Assembly (NCBI GenBank): GCA_045592785.1
Contig: JAZNVL010000048.1
Location: forward strand, 1 to 64,000
Direction: 5' to 3'
From: RGIG8244 sp045592785
GTDB lineage: Bacteria; Verrucomicrobiota; Lentisphaeria; Victivallales; UBA1829
Length of the DNA stretch: 64,000 bases
Every line of letters begins with the position of its first letter. Position 1 is the first letter of the stretch. The translations under genes were made by a program, and so were the position numbers. Of this stretch, positions 25,245-33,302 are shown in pieces. The notes beneath the pieces were generated by a model, which saw nothing but the letters and a program-made list of their open reading frames with translations, did not search any database and was not told the origin of the DNA.

Positions 25245-26576
25245 TTACTTCTTGGCTTTGGCAGCTTTCTTTACGGGTGCGCTTTTCTTTTTTGCGCAGG
25301 CTTTCGGGGCCTTCATGTAAGCGGCAGCGACCTTGTTGAACGCATCGATGTAAGCCTGGATGTGTTCCACTTCGTAGGTCGGGTGCGTGAAGAAGCTGAT
25401 GGTACGGTCGGTGAGCCAGTTCGCCATTTTGCAGTTGAACTTGGAGTAGTCGATGTTCCGGGAGCGCGGATCGTTGAAGGGATAACCGGCAACGCCGAAG
25501 CCCTTGCGGTCGGTGTAAGCCTGTTCCTTGTACATTTCCGGCCAGAGAACGCTGTAAACAACAACGCCTTCCGCTGCCATTGCGGCGAGGAACTGCTTGG
25601 TGTCGATACCGTCTTTGAGTTTATCGGTATCCAGCACGAAGGGAGCCCACCAGTAGGAGTTCTGACGATCTTTGGTGTCCACGGGAGCATATTTGATCAG
25701 CGGGTGATCTTTGAGAGCTTTCACCAGCATCTTACCGTTGCGGACGCGGTTTTTCAGGTTCCAGTTGTCGAAGCGTTCCAGTTCGCACAGACCGATCTGG
25801 CTCTGCATTTCCGTCATACGGAAGTTGAAGCCGACGCGGCGATGGATGTAAAGCTGTTTGCCTTCCATTTCCAGAAGGTTGAGTTTCGCCTTCACGTCGT
25901 AACCATGGTCACGGAAGGAACGGCATTCCCATGCCAGGTCATCATCGTTGGTGACGACCATACCGCCTTCACCACCGGTGGTGAAGTGTTTGCTCTGGCA
26001 GAAGCTGAAGCAGCCCACATCGCCGATGGTACCGGCTTTTTTGCCTTTGTAAACGCCGCCGAAGCACTGTGCGCAGTCTTCCACCACATACAGATTGTGC
26101 TTTTTCGCGATCGCCATGATGGGATCCATGTCAGCGACCATACCATACAGGTGAACGACCACGATGGCTTTGGTGCGTTCGGTGATGGCAGCTTCGATCT
26201 GTTCGGGATCCAGAAGGTGGTCGGTTCCCACGTCAACGAAGACAGGCAGTGCGCCAGCCTGCAGTGCGCAGAAGCTGGAAGCGATGAAGCTGTAGGAAGT
26301 ACAGATCACTTCATCCCCGGGGCCGATGCCGAGACCGGCAAGAGCCGTGTGCAGTGCGCAGGTACCGTTGGCGACGCTGATCGCGTTGCCGATGCCCAGC
26401 CACTGTGCCCATTTCTTTTCGAATTCCATACCCACTTTACCGGTCCAGTAGTTCACTTTGCCGGATTTCAGAATGTCAACGACTTTGTCATAGACTTTGT
26501 CGTTGAAGGTGGGCCATACCGGCCATGCGCCGGTGTAGGTCTTCTTGCCGCCGTCGATTGCGAGTTTTTCGCTCAT
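25245..26576 (-). CDS. DegT/DnrJ/EryC1/StrS-family aminotransferase with Lys/Ala tail
   Basis: 443 residues. PLP-dependent sugar aminotransferase family: NGTCALHTAL near 65, DxxxxxG region, and the PLP lysine in SFCQSKHFTTGGEGGM near residue 190. These enzymes transaminate keto sugars or keto cyclitols. The last ~25 residues are a basic Lys/Ala/Pro tail (KACAKKKSAPVKKAAKAKK) not normal for the family and reminiscent of the sigma-factor N-terminus. It lies in an operon with the GntR-type regulator (38 bases upstream) and the Gfo/Idh dehydrogenase. Probably catabolic rather than for antibiotic or LPS synthesis given the neighbouring glycosidase. Confidence 0.9.
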   Translation of the reverse strand: MSEKLAIDGGKKTYTGAWPVWPTFNDKVYDKVVDILKSGKVNYWTGKVGMEFEKKWAQWLGIGNAISVANGTCALHTALAGLGIGPGDEVICTSYSFIASSFCALQAGALPVFVDVGTDHLLDPEQIEAAITERTKAIVVVHLYGMVADMDPIMAIAKKHNLYVVEDCAQCFGGVYKGKKAGTIGDVGCFSFCQSKHFTTGGEGGMVVTNDDDLAWECRSFRDHGYDVKAKLNLLEMEGKQLYIHRRVGFNFRMTEMQSQIGLCELERFDNWNLKNRVRNGKMLVKALKDHPLIKYAPVDTKDRQNSYWWAPFVLDTDKLKDGIDTKQFLAAMAAEGVVVYSVLWPEMYKEQAYTDRKGFGVAGYPFNDPRSRNIDYSKFNCKMANWLTDRTISFFTHPTYEVEHIQAYIDAFNKVAAAYMKAPKACAKKKSAPVKKAAKAKK

Positions 26577-26614
26577 TTTTTTTCTCCTTATAGGTTGAGG
26601 TTGTTTGGTTGGTC

Positions 26615-27661
26615 TTACTTATTTTCCACCGGCGTGAACCGGTAATAGAACTGTTTCACCTGGGTCTTCCCTCCGCGGAGCGCATCCAGAAGCACATCCA
26701 CCGCCAGACTGGCATATTCCTCCATGTCCTGACGGAAGAGTATCACGCGGTCCGAGGGGTAACGTTCCCCCAGTTCGCTGTGCATGATCGTGGCGATCCG
26801 GGGCAGATATTTCACTTCCGGCAGCTGACGCGCGATCAATTCCGCAAGAAAACCGCTGACGATCGTATCATCGTCACTGACGATCCCGTCGGGCCGTTTC
26901 GCGGCGGGCATTGCCAATATGGACGACGCAAGCGCGGCGCCGCCGTCATAGGAGGCTCCCACCAGTGCCGGCAGAGATGCGCTTTCCCGCGCCGCTTTCT
27001 GTTGTTCCGAGACACAGAACTGAACGATCCGGCGGCATCCGGCGTTCCGCAGAGCGTCCGCCGCATCCAGAAGGAATCGTTCCACTTCGATCAATACACT
27101 CAACGGCATACTTTCTCCGTCGGAGTCACCGAGAAAACAGCAGGGCAGGTGCATTTCTTTCAAACGGTTCTGCGCCGTTTTTGCCAGGGGACAAAGGGTG
27201 ATGACACCATCGCAATGGCGTTCCACGAGAGCCTGTTCCATGCCCGGGAATTCATCGAATCCGGGGCAGGGGGATTCCGCCGGGTCGGTATTCTGATAAA
27301 ATGTCATGCAGCGACAGTTCTGCTCGGCAAGAAGTTTCTGAATGAAGCTTGCCAGCGTTGCGGCATACGCACTGCCCGCCAGACGGCGTACTGCCACGGC
27401 AACGGTTCGCCCGGTCAGATGTCCGCCATCAGGGTTCTGCACAAAGAGTCCCACTTTATCTTTCACGCAAAGCACGCCCAGTTTGCAAAGGGAATCCACG
27501 GCAGATGCGATGGTACGGCTTCCGAACCCGAATTCGGCGCGGAGTTGAGCATACGCGGGGAGCCGATCCCCTTTTTTCAGGCGGTGATCCTGAATATAGG
27601 TGATCAGAGCTTTGCGTGCGCCATCGGCGCGGCGCGGCAAACCGGTGCCTTTGCTGACCAT
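26615..27661 (-). CDS. GntR-type regulator with LacI-like effector domain
   Basis: 348 residues. GntR winged helix-turn-helix at about 15-78 (ALITYIQDHRLKKGDRLPAYAQLRAEFG, TIASAVDSLCKLGVLCVKD) joined to a periplasmic-binding-protein-like domain (CDGVITLCPLAKT, DGIVSDDDTIVSGFLAELIA), the arrangement seen in AraR-type sugar regulators. It heads the aminotransferase/dehydrogenase operon and is divergent from a GH20 gene, which it probably also controls. An inverted repeat lies between its promoter and start. Confidence 0.88.
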   Translation of the reverse strand: MVSKGTGLPRRADGARKALITYIQDHRLKKGDRLPAYAQLRAEFGFGSRTIASAVDSLCKLGVLCVKDKVGLFVQNPDGGHLTGRTVAVAVRRLAGSAYAATLASFIQKLLAEQNCRCMTFYQNTDPAESPCPGFDEFPGMEQALVERHCDGVITLCPLAKTAQNRLKEMHLPCCFLGDSDGESMPLSVLIEVERFLLDAADALRNAGCRRIVQFCVSEQQKAARESASLPALVGASYDGGAALASSILAMPAAKRPDGIVSDDDTIVSGFLAELIARQLPEVKYLPRIATIMHSELGERYPSDRVILFRQDMEEYASLAVDVLLDALRGGKTQVKQFYYRFTPVENK

Positions 27662-27682
27662 GAATTATCCTTTCTGCAGATG

Positions 27683-27702
27683 GTATCTCATTTTGAGTAT
27701 AC
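27683..27702. promoter_or_regulatory. Inverted repeat, probable GntR-type operator
   Basis: GTATCTCA-TTT-TGAGTATAC: arms GTAT.CTCA and TGAG.ATAC around TTT, positioned between the -10 and the start codon of the regulator gene, as expected for autorepression. Confidence 0.55.
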
Positions 27703-27708
27703 TGGCAT

Positions 27709-27737
27709 AACATAATCCCTTTTCCATTCTTTGTCAA
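27709..27737 (-). promoter_or_regulatory. Promoter of the GntR operon
   Basis: On the minus strand TTGACA (27732-27737), 17 bases, TATGTT (27709-27714). Confidence 0.65.
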
Positions 27738-27829
27738 TAGCAAAAGATAAAAATTTTTGATTTTTTTCTATAAAAAAGTCTGTTATTCACTTCGATACAG
27801 GAATATTCCGATTTTTTTTGCGGAAAAAT

Positions 27830-27858
27830 TTGTAATTTTACAGTTGCGATATTATATT
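27830..27858 (+). promoter_or_regulatory. Promoter of the GH20-like gene
   Basis: TTGTAA (27830-27835), 17 bases, TATATT (27853-27858). GTGAT (27860-27864) and ATCAC (27878-27882) form an inverted repeat over the expected transcription start, a possible operator. Confidence 0.65.
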
Positions 27859-27896
27859 AGTGATCAAATGCTAACGTATCACGAAAGGAGTTTCTC

Positions 27897-29345
27897 ATGG
27901 AATCACTGAAAATTTTGCATATCGACATGAATTACAACACGCTGAAGCCGGAGACCATCCGCCGGATGATCGATTATGCCGCAGATTCCGGGTTCAATGC
28001 CATCCTCTGGGAACTGGAAAATAAAGTGCAGTGGACCACATGTCCCGCCGCGATCGATCCCGAAGCCATGACAAAAGAAGAATTCCGGGAAATCCTTGCC
28101 TACAGCCGTTCCCGCGGATTGGAACCCATCCCGCTTCTGCAATGTATCGGACACGGCGAATATGTGTTGAAGCATCCGGAATACGCCCACATGCGGGAAC
28201 TGCCGGATCACCCGGACTGCTACTGCGTGATGAAGAAGGAAGTCCGCGCGTTTGTGAGCAGTCTCATCGAAGAATATGTGGAGCTTTTCGGCGAGTTGAA
28301 ATATTTTCATCTGGGCGGCGATGAAGCCTATGTCTTCGGACGTTGTCCGGAGTGTTCCAAACAGGAAAAGAACGCGCTGTACGGGGAATACATCCGTTTT
28401 CTTGCGGAGAAACATTTTCTGCCGCGGAATATCCGCCCCGGCATCTGGCACGATATGATCTATGCCCACCCGGAAACCGTGAAAGAAATTTCATCCGACT
28501 TCATGATCTGGTTCTGGGGTTACGGAATCGGCAACGGCGTGGAAACGGAAGATACTGCGCTGTTCGAGGGCGTCGATTTCTTCCGGGAAAACGGGTATGA
28601 TGTGGTGGTCTGTCCTGCGGTCCGCAGTGCCGGTGATTCTCCGTTCTATGTCCGCTGGCAGCATGCCGGGAATGTAATGAATGCCGTGCGGAAGGCGCAA
28701 CGGGATTCCCTTGCCGGCGTGTGTGTGACCAACTGGGCGATCCGGCTTGGGTGTTTCGACATGACCCTTCCGCTGTTGGAAGTCGCGCCCCGTTTGTGGC
28801 GGGATCCGGCGGGAGATGCCTCTGCTATTCTCCGCGGGATCCGGGAGGAATATTACGGGATCGCCGACGCGGATCTTCTGCAGAAAGTCCTGTTCTGGCC
28901 CAATGGATATATGATCCTGACTTCGATCCAATGGAACGGGTGGAAAGACGGTACGTTCCCGCCGGAAGGATTTTTCCGTGACAAACGGCAATGGATCCTG
29001 GATAAAGCCGATGGCGGCGATGCGATGAAATATCTGCCGCAATGGGCGGAGGATCTGCGGAAAAATGAGGCGGAATATGCCGGAATGATCCAGCCGGATA
29101 CCCCGTTCCGTGAAGCGCTCTGTGCGATGCTTTCCCTGCGGAACCGTTTTGTTTATACTCTGTACGAAGGGTGTTTCGGGGAGTCCCCGGACTTTGCAAA
29201 ACTGGCGGTCGAATTGGAAGAGATCCGCAAGGAATGTGAAGCATTGTACCTGCGTGACCAGATGCCTGCGAGTGCGGCACACAATGCGGAACTGTTGGTC
29301 CAGCCGCTGAAAGAATATTGCGCGTCACATTTTCCGCAGTGTTGA
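27897..29345 (+). CDS. GH20-family glycoside hydrolase lacking the N-terminal domain
   Basis: 482 residues, no signal peptide. The catalytic TIM barrel starts almost at residue 1 (LKILHIDMNYNTLKPETIRR) and carries the GH20 signature HLGGDEAY at 138-145 (Asp142, Glu143). The usual GH20b domain is absent, as in the short HexD-type hexosaminidases, and a helical C-terminal part of about 150 residues follows. Probably releases GalNAc or GlcNAc from glycoconjugates in the cytoplasm. AAAGGAG precedes the ATG by 6 bases. Divergent from the GntR regulator. Its stop codon directly abuts that of the convergent 962-residue protein gene. Confidence 0.83.
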   Translation: MESLKILHIDMNYNTLKPETIRRMIDYAADSGFNAILWELENKVQWTTCPAAIDPEAMTKEEFREILAYSRSRGLEPIPLLQCIGHGEYVLKHPEYAHMRELPDHPDCYCVMKKEVRAFVSSLIEEYVELFGELKYFHLGGDEAYVFGRCPECSKQEKNALYGEYIRFLAEKHFLPRNIRPGIWHDMIYAHPETVKEISSDFMIWFWGYGIGNGVETEDTALFEGVDFFRENGYDVVVCPAVRSAGDSPFYVRWQHAGNVMNAVRKAQRDSLAGVCVTNWAIRLGCFDMTLPLLEVAPRLWRDPAGDASAILRGIREEYYGIADADLLQKVLFWPNGYMILTSIQWNGWKDGTFPPEGFFRDKRQWILDKADGGDAMKYLPQWAEDLRKNEAEYAGMIQPDTPFREALCAMLSLRNRFVYTLYEGCFGESPDFAKLAVELEEIRKECEALYLRDQMPASAAHNAELLVQPLKEYCASHFPQC

Positions 29346-32234
29346 TCAAGCCAGCGCAGTGAATCCGGTATTCTGACTTCTGCTGTTCTGCAGGAGATCG
29401 TCAGTTGCACACCCGGCGAACCCGGTTTCCTGCCATGCGTTCAAATCCGGAGTATCAGCGAAAGAAGACACCAGATCCGTTTTTACGGTGAACTTGCCTT
29501 TTTTGACTTTGCTGTAATTATACTCTGCATCATACGCGATCATTTCGTAGGCATATTTTCCCTTATCCAGATCCGTGAGCATCCGGCTGCCGGTATCCGC
29601 GGAGAGCCACTCTTCCTCCCAGGATATCTGGAATTTATCCGCGGCATCACCGTAGCGCAGGATGTACCCTGTGACACCGACGTTATCGGCGGGTGTATCC
29701 CAATAGAGTTCAACATCGTTGTTGTATACTTTTGCTTTTGCGGCGACTTTTTTGGGCGGCGTTTTATCGTATACCGTGAAGAAATATGTTTCGCTCCATT
29801 CGCCTTCATTGTCTGCTTTGTCGACGGCACGGATCCGGATCGTATGGGTGCCGACACTCAATTTAGAGAGCTTGACAGATTGACGGGAGGATTTGATATA
29901 TTTTGCCCCGTTATCCAACGAGATCTGATATTTGACCGGTTTTCCTGAATTATCGTATACTTTGTCCCAGAAGAACGTCGCATTGTACTTGTCGGTCAAT
30001 TCATCCAGACCGATGCCCGTGACTTGTTCCGGAGCGATCATGTCCTCCATCTTGAATTTCATTTTTTTCGCTATGCTTTCCAGTCCGGCTTCATCGATGG
30101 CGATCACGGAAATGGCAGGTGTGTTTGTCCCGTTCACTTCGAACGTATATGACAGCTGATCGCCGTCGACTTTGACCGTTTCGTAACCGCAGGTCACTTC
30201 ATATTCCTTGATGCGCCCACTGTCTGCTGCGGGATCCCAGGAGACGGTGACGGTTGTTTCGTCATCCTGTTTTGCGTAGATCTTTTTCATCTTCGGCGGG
30301 GTTGTATCCACCACATAAATATTGCGGCTTATTGAGATATTGTTGTCCTCATTGGTTTCATAGATGCTCCTGCTGCCATCGGCAACGACATACAATTCGT
30401 TTGTGCCGCTGCTCAACAGTTTTGAAGAAAGCGTGTACCTTTTGAAAGCAGATTCGCCTGCACGAAGGGGATCGATATAGATCCGGTCGATGATTTTGTC
30501 GTTGCTGTAAATGTATACATACGAGCCGGCGGCGGTTACGGAACCTCTGTTTTTTACAGAGATGTCCAATGTTGTTTTGCCGTTCTCCAACAAACCGTTA
30601 TCCCATGCAAAGAAATCGTCAATAAACAAATCGGCGGCGACGATGTCGGATTTCTTCACATCCACGCGGAGCGTTTCCGAACGGTTATTGGTTTCATCCC
30701 GCTCTGCAACTTTATTTGTCGCATCTGCTTCCAAATGGAAATCATACGTCCCGACATCCAGATCCCCGGCTTGGAATGTGTAGGTTTTTGTAACGGAATC
30801 GTACCCGCTCAGCGATTCGATGCTGACTTCATCCCAATAGGTGTTCCCGTTGTAAATGTAAACGTAAGAGGAAGATGCCGATTCTTTGCCGTTATTCTCG
30901 ATCGTGAAGGTCAATTCCAGCGTATCTTCTGTCGTGATCGAAGACGAGGAGAAGGCGCAGGACGTGAAGACCAGGTCCGGACTTCTGGTCGTTACTACCG
31001 GCGAATTGGAATAGGTCACCGTTTCGGATTTGTTGTTGTTCTCGTTGGATTCTGTTACACTGTTCCCGCCATCAGCCACCACATAAAATGAGTGTGATCC
31101 GGAAAAGCTCGCGGGCGTATAATCGTAGGTGGCGGATTCGCCTGCCGCAAGACTTTTTACTGAGACTGAGGCAAGAAGTGAGCCGTTGTCATAGATGTAC
31201 GCATAAGAGGAGGATGCGGTCGCATTACCGTTGTTTTTTACCGTAAAACTCAACCGTTCCGGATAATCGGGCATCCCTGCTTTATCCGGATAATCGCTTG
31301 CCGGTGACTTGATGGAAAGTGATGTGATCACAAGATCCGGATATCTTGTCACGGGTTGATCCGGGGTGGGATCATCGGGATCGGGGGAGGGCGTGGAACC
31401 CGATGATTTTGACATGAAAACGGTATAAGAGTATTCCTTGTAGTTGCTGGGCCAGTAAGACCCGGTACGTTCCACTTTCATGTAATAGTTTTCTCCGGCA
31501 TACAGATAAACCCGGTTGGAACCTTTTGAAAGGATCAGCGGATTTCCGTTCAGATATTCCTTTCCCTCGAATACAAAGTTGAGCCCGGCATTGGAAGTCC
31601 CGCTCAATCTGCATGTCATGTGATTGTCTGATGCAGAAAAATTGAGAGTATAATATCCGCTGACGGGAACGCTGAAACTATGATTATCTTCTTTGTCGTA
31701 GAACGTTATACTTGCTGTTTCATAGAAAGAACTGACTTTGCCGTGGGAGTATGAATAGGCGTAATCATAAATATCACCGGTCGCGTGATCATGTTTTTCC
31801 CCCGCAAGAATGTGGCCCAGTTCGTGATCAATGACATCGATCACAAAATCAAGATCGGTTCTCCAGTCCGCAAGCACAAATGCGTTGTCATTTCTGATCA
31901 AGTTGCCTTTGTCGTTCGTTTCTGCGAGCCCGGTATGGATCCCGTAAGATTCGAAGTCATCGGTTTTTCCCACGAAGACCGTGCTGTATTCTGCGGTATC
32001 CGTCGGCTTTTCCGTGGTGAAGACGACACCGGAATCTCCGTATTTTCCGGTAAGTTCCGAGAGGATATATGCCTTCTGTTCCTCCGTCATCCCGGAGTCA
32101 TTCATATCTACATCCAGAAGCAGATCCAGCTCTGGATTGCGATATGTCGTCGTTTCTCCGTCAAAGTCCAGATAGACGTATTGCACATCATAACCTTCCG
32201 TCGTTTGTCCTGCAAACAAATCATATTCATTCAT
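29346..32234 (-). CDS. Large metallopeptidase-like protein with CARDB and FN3 repeats
   Basis: 962 residues. Residues about 15-190 form a zinc-peptidase-like domain with HELGH at 137-141 followed by GEKHDH; the third histidine is at +11 rather than the metzincin +10, so family membership is uncertain. A beta-rich segment (about 190-280) and a Pro/Asp linker are followed by three CARDB-type modules (about 290-390, 400-500, 505-615; each with NNGN/NxG and ESNENNN or ETNEDNN ends). Three fibronectin-III-like modules follow (about 620-890). No N-terminal signal peptide is present; the C-terminus ends in small/hydrophobic residues (TGFTALA), compatible with a C-terminal type I secretion signal (inference). 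AAAAGGAG precedes the ATG. Likely an extracellular adhesin/protease. Confidence 0.8.
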   Translation of the reverse strand: MNEYDLFAGQTTEGYDVQYVYLDFDGETTTYRNPELDLLLDVDMNDSGMTEEQKAYILSELTGKYGDSGVVFTTEKPTDTAEYSTVFVGKTDDFESYGIHTGLAETNDKGNLIRNDNAFVLADWRTDLDFVIDVIDHELGHILAGEKHDHATGDIYDYAYSYSHGKVSSFYETASITFYDKEDNHSFSVPVSGYYTLNFSASDNHMTCRLSGTSNAGLNFVFEGKEYLNGNPLILSKGSNRVYLYAGENYYMKVERTGSYWPSNYKEYSYTVFMSKSSGSTPSPDPDDPTPDQPVTRYPDLVITSLSIKSPASDYPDKAGMPDYPERLSFTVKNNGNATASSSYAYIYDNGSLLASVSVKSLAAGESATYDYTPASFSGSHSFYVVADGGNSVTESNENNNKSETVTYSNSPVVTTRSPDLVFTSCAFSSSSITTEDTLELTFTIENNGKESASSSYVYIYNGNTYWDEVSIESLSGYDSVTKTYTFQAGDLDVGTYDFHLEADATNKVAERDETNNRSETLRVDVKKSDIVAADLFIDDFFAWDNGLLENGKTTLDISVKNRGSVTAAGSYVYIYSNDKIIDRIYIDPLRAGESAFKRYTLSSKLLSSGTNELYVVADGSRSIYETNEDNNISISRNIYVVDTTPPKMKKIYAKQDDETTVTVSWDPAADSGRIKEYEVTCGYETVKVDGDQLSYTFEVNGTNTPAISVIAIDEAGLESIAKKMKFKMEDMIAPEQVTGIGLDELTDKYNATFFWDKVYDNSGKPVKYQISLDNGAKYIKSSRQSVKLSKLSVGTHTIRIRAVDKADNEGEWSETYFFTVYDKTPPKKVAAKAKVYNNDVELYWDTPADNVGVTGYILRYGDAADKFQISWEEEWLSADTGSRMLTDLDKGKYAYEMIAYDAEYNYSKVKKGKFTVKTDLVSSFADTPDLNAWQETGFAGCATDDLLQNSRSQNTGFTALA

Positions 32235-32268
32235 AATAACGGGACTCCTTTTGATCCGGGTTGAAGAT

Positions 32269-32325
32269 ACTGTAACGATAGTGCATTATGGGTGGAACAG
32301 GTCTAATATATCATATCGTTACAGT
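32269..32325. promoter_or_regulatory. Long inverted repeat ACTGTAACGATA around a promoter
   Basis: Perfect 12-base arms at 32269-32280 and 32314-32325 flank the -10 element of the 962-residue protein gene, with 33 bases between. The core CTGTAACGAT also occurs at 17273 just after the -10 of the exported-protein operon. A regulator site or a looped-operator arrangement is possible. Confidence 0.5.
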
Positions 32326-32332
32326 TTGTCAA
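32305..32332 (-). promoter_or_regulatory. Promoter of the 962-residue protein gene
   Basis: On the minus strand consensus TTGACA (32327-32332), 16 bases, TATATT (32305-32310), immediately after the AraC gene's stop. Confidence 0.7.
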
Positions 32333-32359
32333 GAGAAAGTTGACATTTTTTACAACTGT

Positions 32360-33136
32360 TTACTCCGTGTTGATGTGATTGGCGATCCTCTGCTTCCGGT
32401 ATTCCGCCGGGCGCATGGCGTATTCCCGCAGAAAACGTTTCCGGAAATAAGTCATGTCGGAGAATCCGCTGGCGTACGCCGCTTCCTTGATGGAGACATA
32501 TCCGCTCTGCAGTAATTTCGCCGCATGATGCAGCCGGACACGGTTCAGATGATCGGTGATTGCACACTGAAAACGCTGTTTGAAGATCCTGCCCAGATAA
32601 TCGGCGTTGCAGTGAAGTTCCTCTGCGATCACGGCTGTGGATATGGGATCGGCAAACCGGAGTTTGATGAATTGTTTCGCGGATTCCGCCAGACGGTGTG
32701 CCGCGTTCTGTTCCGCCCCGGCGGACCGCTTTGTTTCGTGAAGGAGCAGGGCGAGCAGCAGATCGCAGCTCGTCTGATTTTCCGGAATATTCTGTTCAGT
32801 CAGAAGCTGTGCAAAATAATTGCCCATGACATCGGCGCGTGCGGCGTGTCCGCTTTGCGGGAATACGGCAAGCTTTTCCGGGTCTCCGGTGAAGTGTCCC
32901 CAGAAAAAAGTGAGGTTGGCAGGGTAGGGAATCGTCCCCCCGTGTTTCCGTCCCGGGTAAAGGAACAGAAAATCGCCGCTGTGGAGTGTGAACTGCTGTT
33001 CTTCTTCGAACATGCCCAGCGTGCCGGAGATCACAAAAATGAGTTCCATATTGCTGATTTTCCGGGTGACATGACGTCCTTTCCCCCGGGAAATGAACTT
33101 GCCACCGCTCTGGAAATGAAAATCGGGCTGTATCAT
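32360..33136 (-). CDS. AraC-family transcriptional regulator
   Basis: 258 residues. N-terminal cupin-like sensing domain at about 25-95 (GDFLFLYPGRKHGG is the typical sugar-binding pocket) and a C-terminal pair of AraC helix-turn-helix motifs at about 155-250 (ISTAVIAEELHCNADYLGRIF, KEAAYASGFSDMTYFRKRF). Divergent from the GH127 gene with overlapping promoters; almost certainly its activator, responding to arabinose-type or related sugar. AAGGAG precedes the ATG. Confidence 0.92.
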   Translation of the reverse strand: MIQPDFHFQSGGKFISRGKGRHVTRKISNMELIFVISGTLGMFEEEQQFTLHSGDFLFLYPGRKHGGTIPYPANLTFFWGHFTGDPEKLAVFPQSGHAARADVMGNYFAQLLTEQNIPENQTSCDLLLALLLHETKRSAGAEQNAAHRLAESAKQFIKLRFADPISTAVIAEELHCNADYLGRIFKQRFQCAITDHLNRVRLHHAAKLLQSGYVSIKEAAYASGFSDMTYFRKRFLREYAMRPAEYRKQRIANHINTE

Positions 33137-33181
33137 AATATCTGCTCCTTGAAAAAGTCGGAATAGTCTTGTTTTTCTTGT

Positions 33182-33221
33182 AATTTATCATCTTGCAGAG
33201 AAAATGCAAGCATGGTATAGT
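33182..33221. promoter_or_regulatory. Overlapping divergent promoters of araC-type gene and GH127 gene
   Basis: Plus strand: TTGCAG (33193-33198), 17 bases, TATAGT (33216-33221). Minus strand: TTGCAT (33204-33209), 16 bases, TAAATT (33182-33187). The two -35 regions form the inverted repeat CTTGCA...TGCAAG (33192-33210), so one polymerase excludes the other. Downstream, TGATG...CATCA at about 33249-33275 could bind AraC. Confidence 0.6.
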
Positions 33222-33302
33222 AAAAAAGATAACAAACAATATCATTCGTGATGCAAACGGAAAAAACATCATGCGTGGTATGATAACAAAAGGATCTTTT
33301 TT

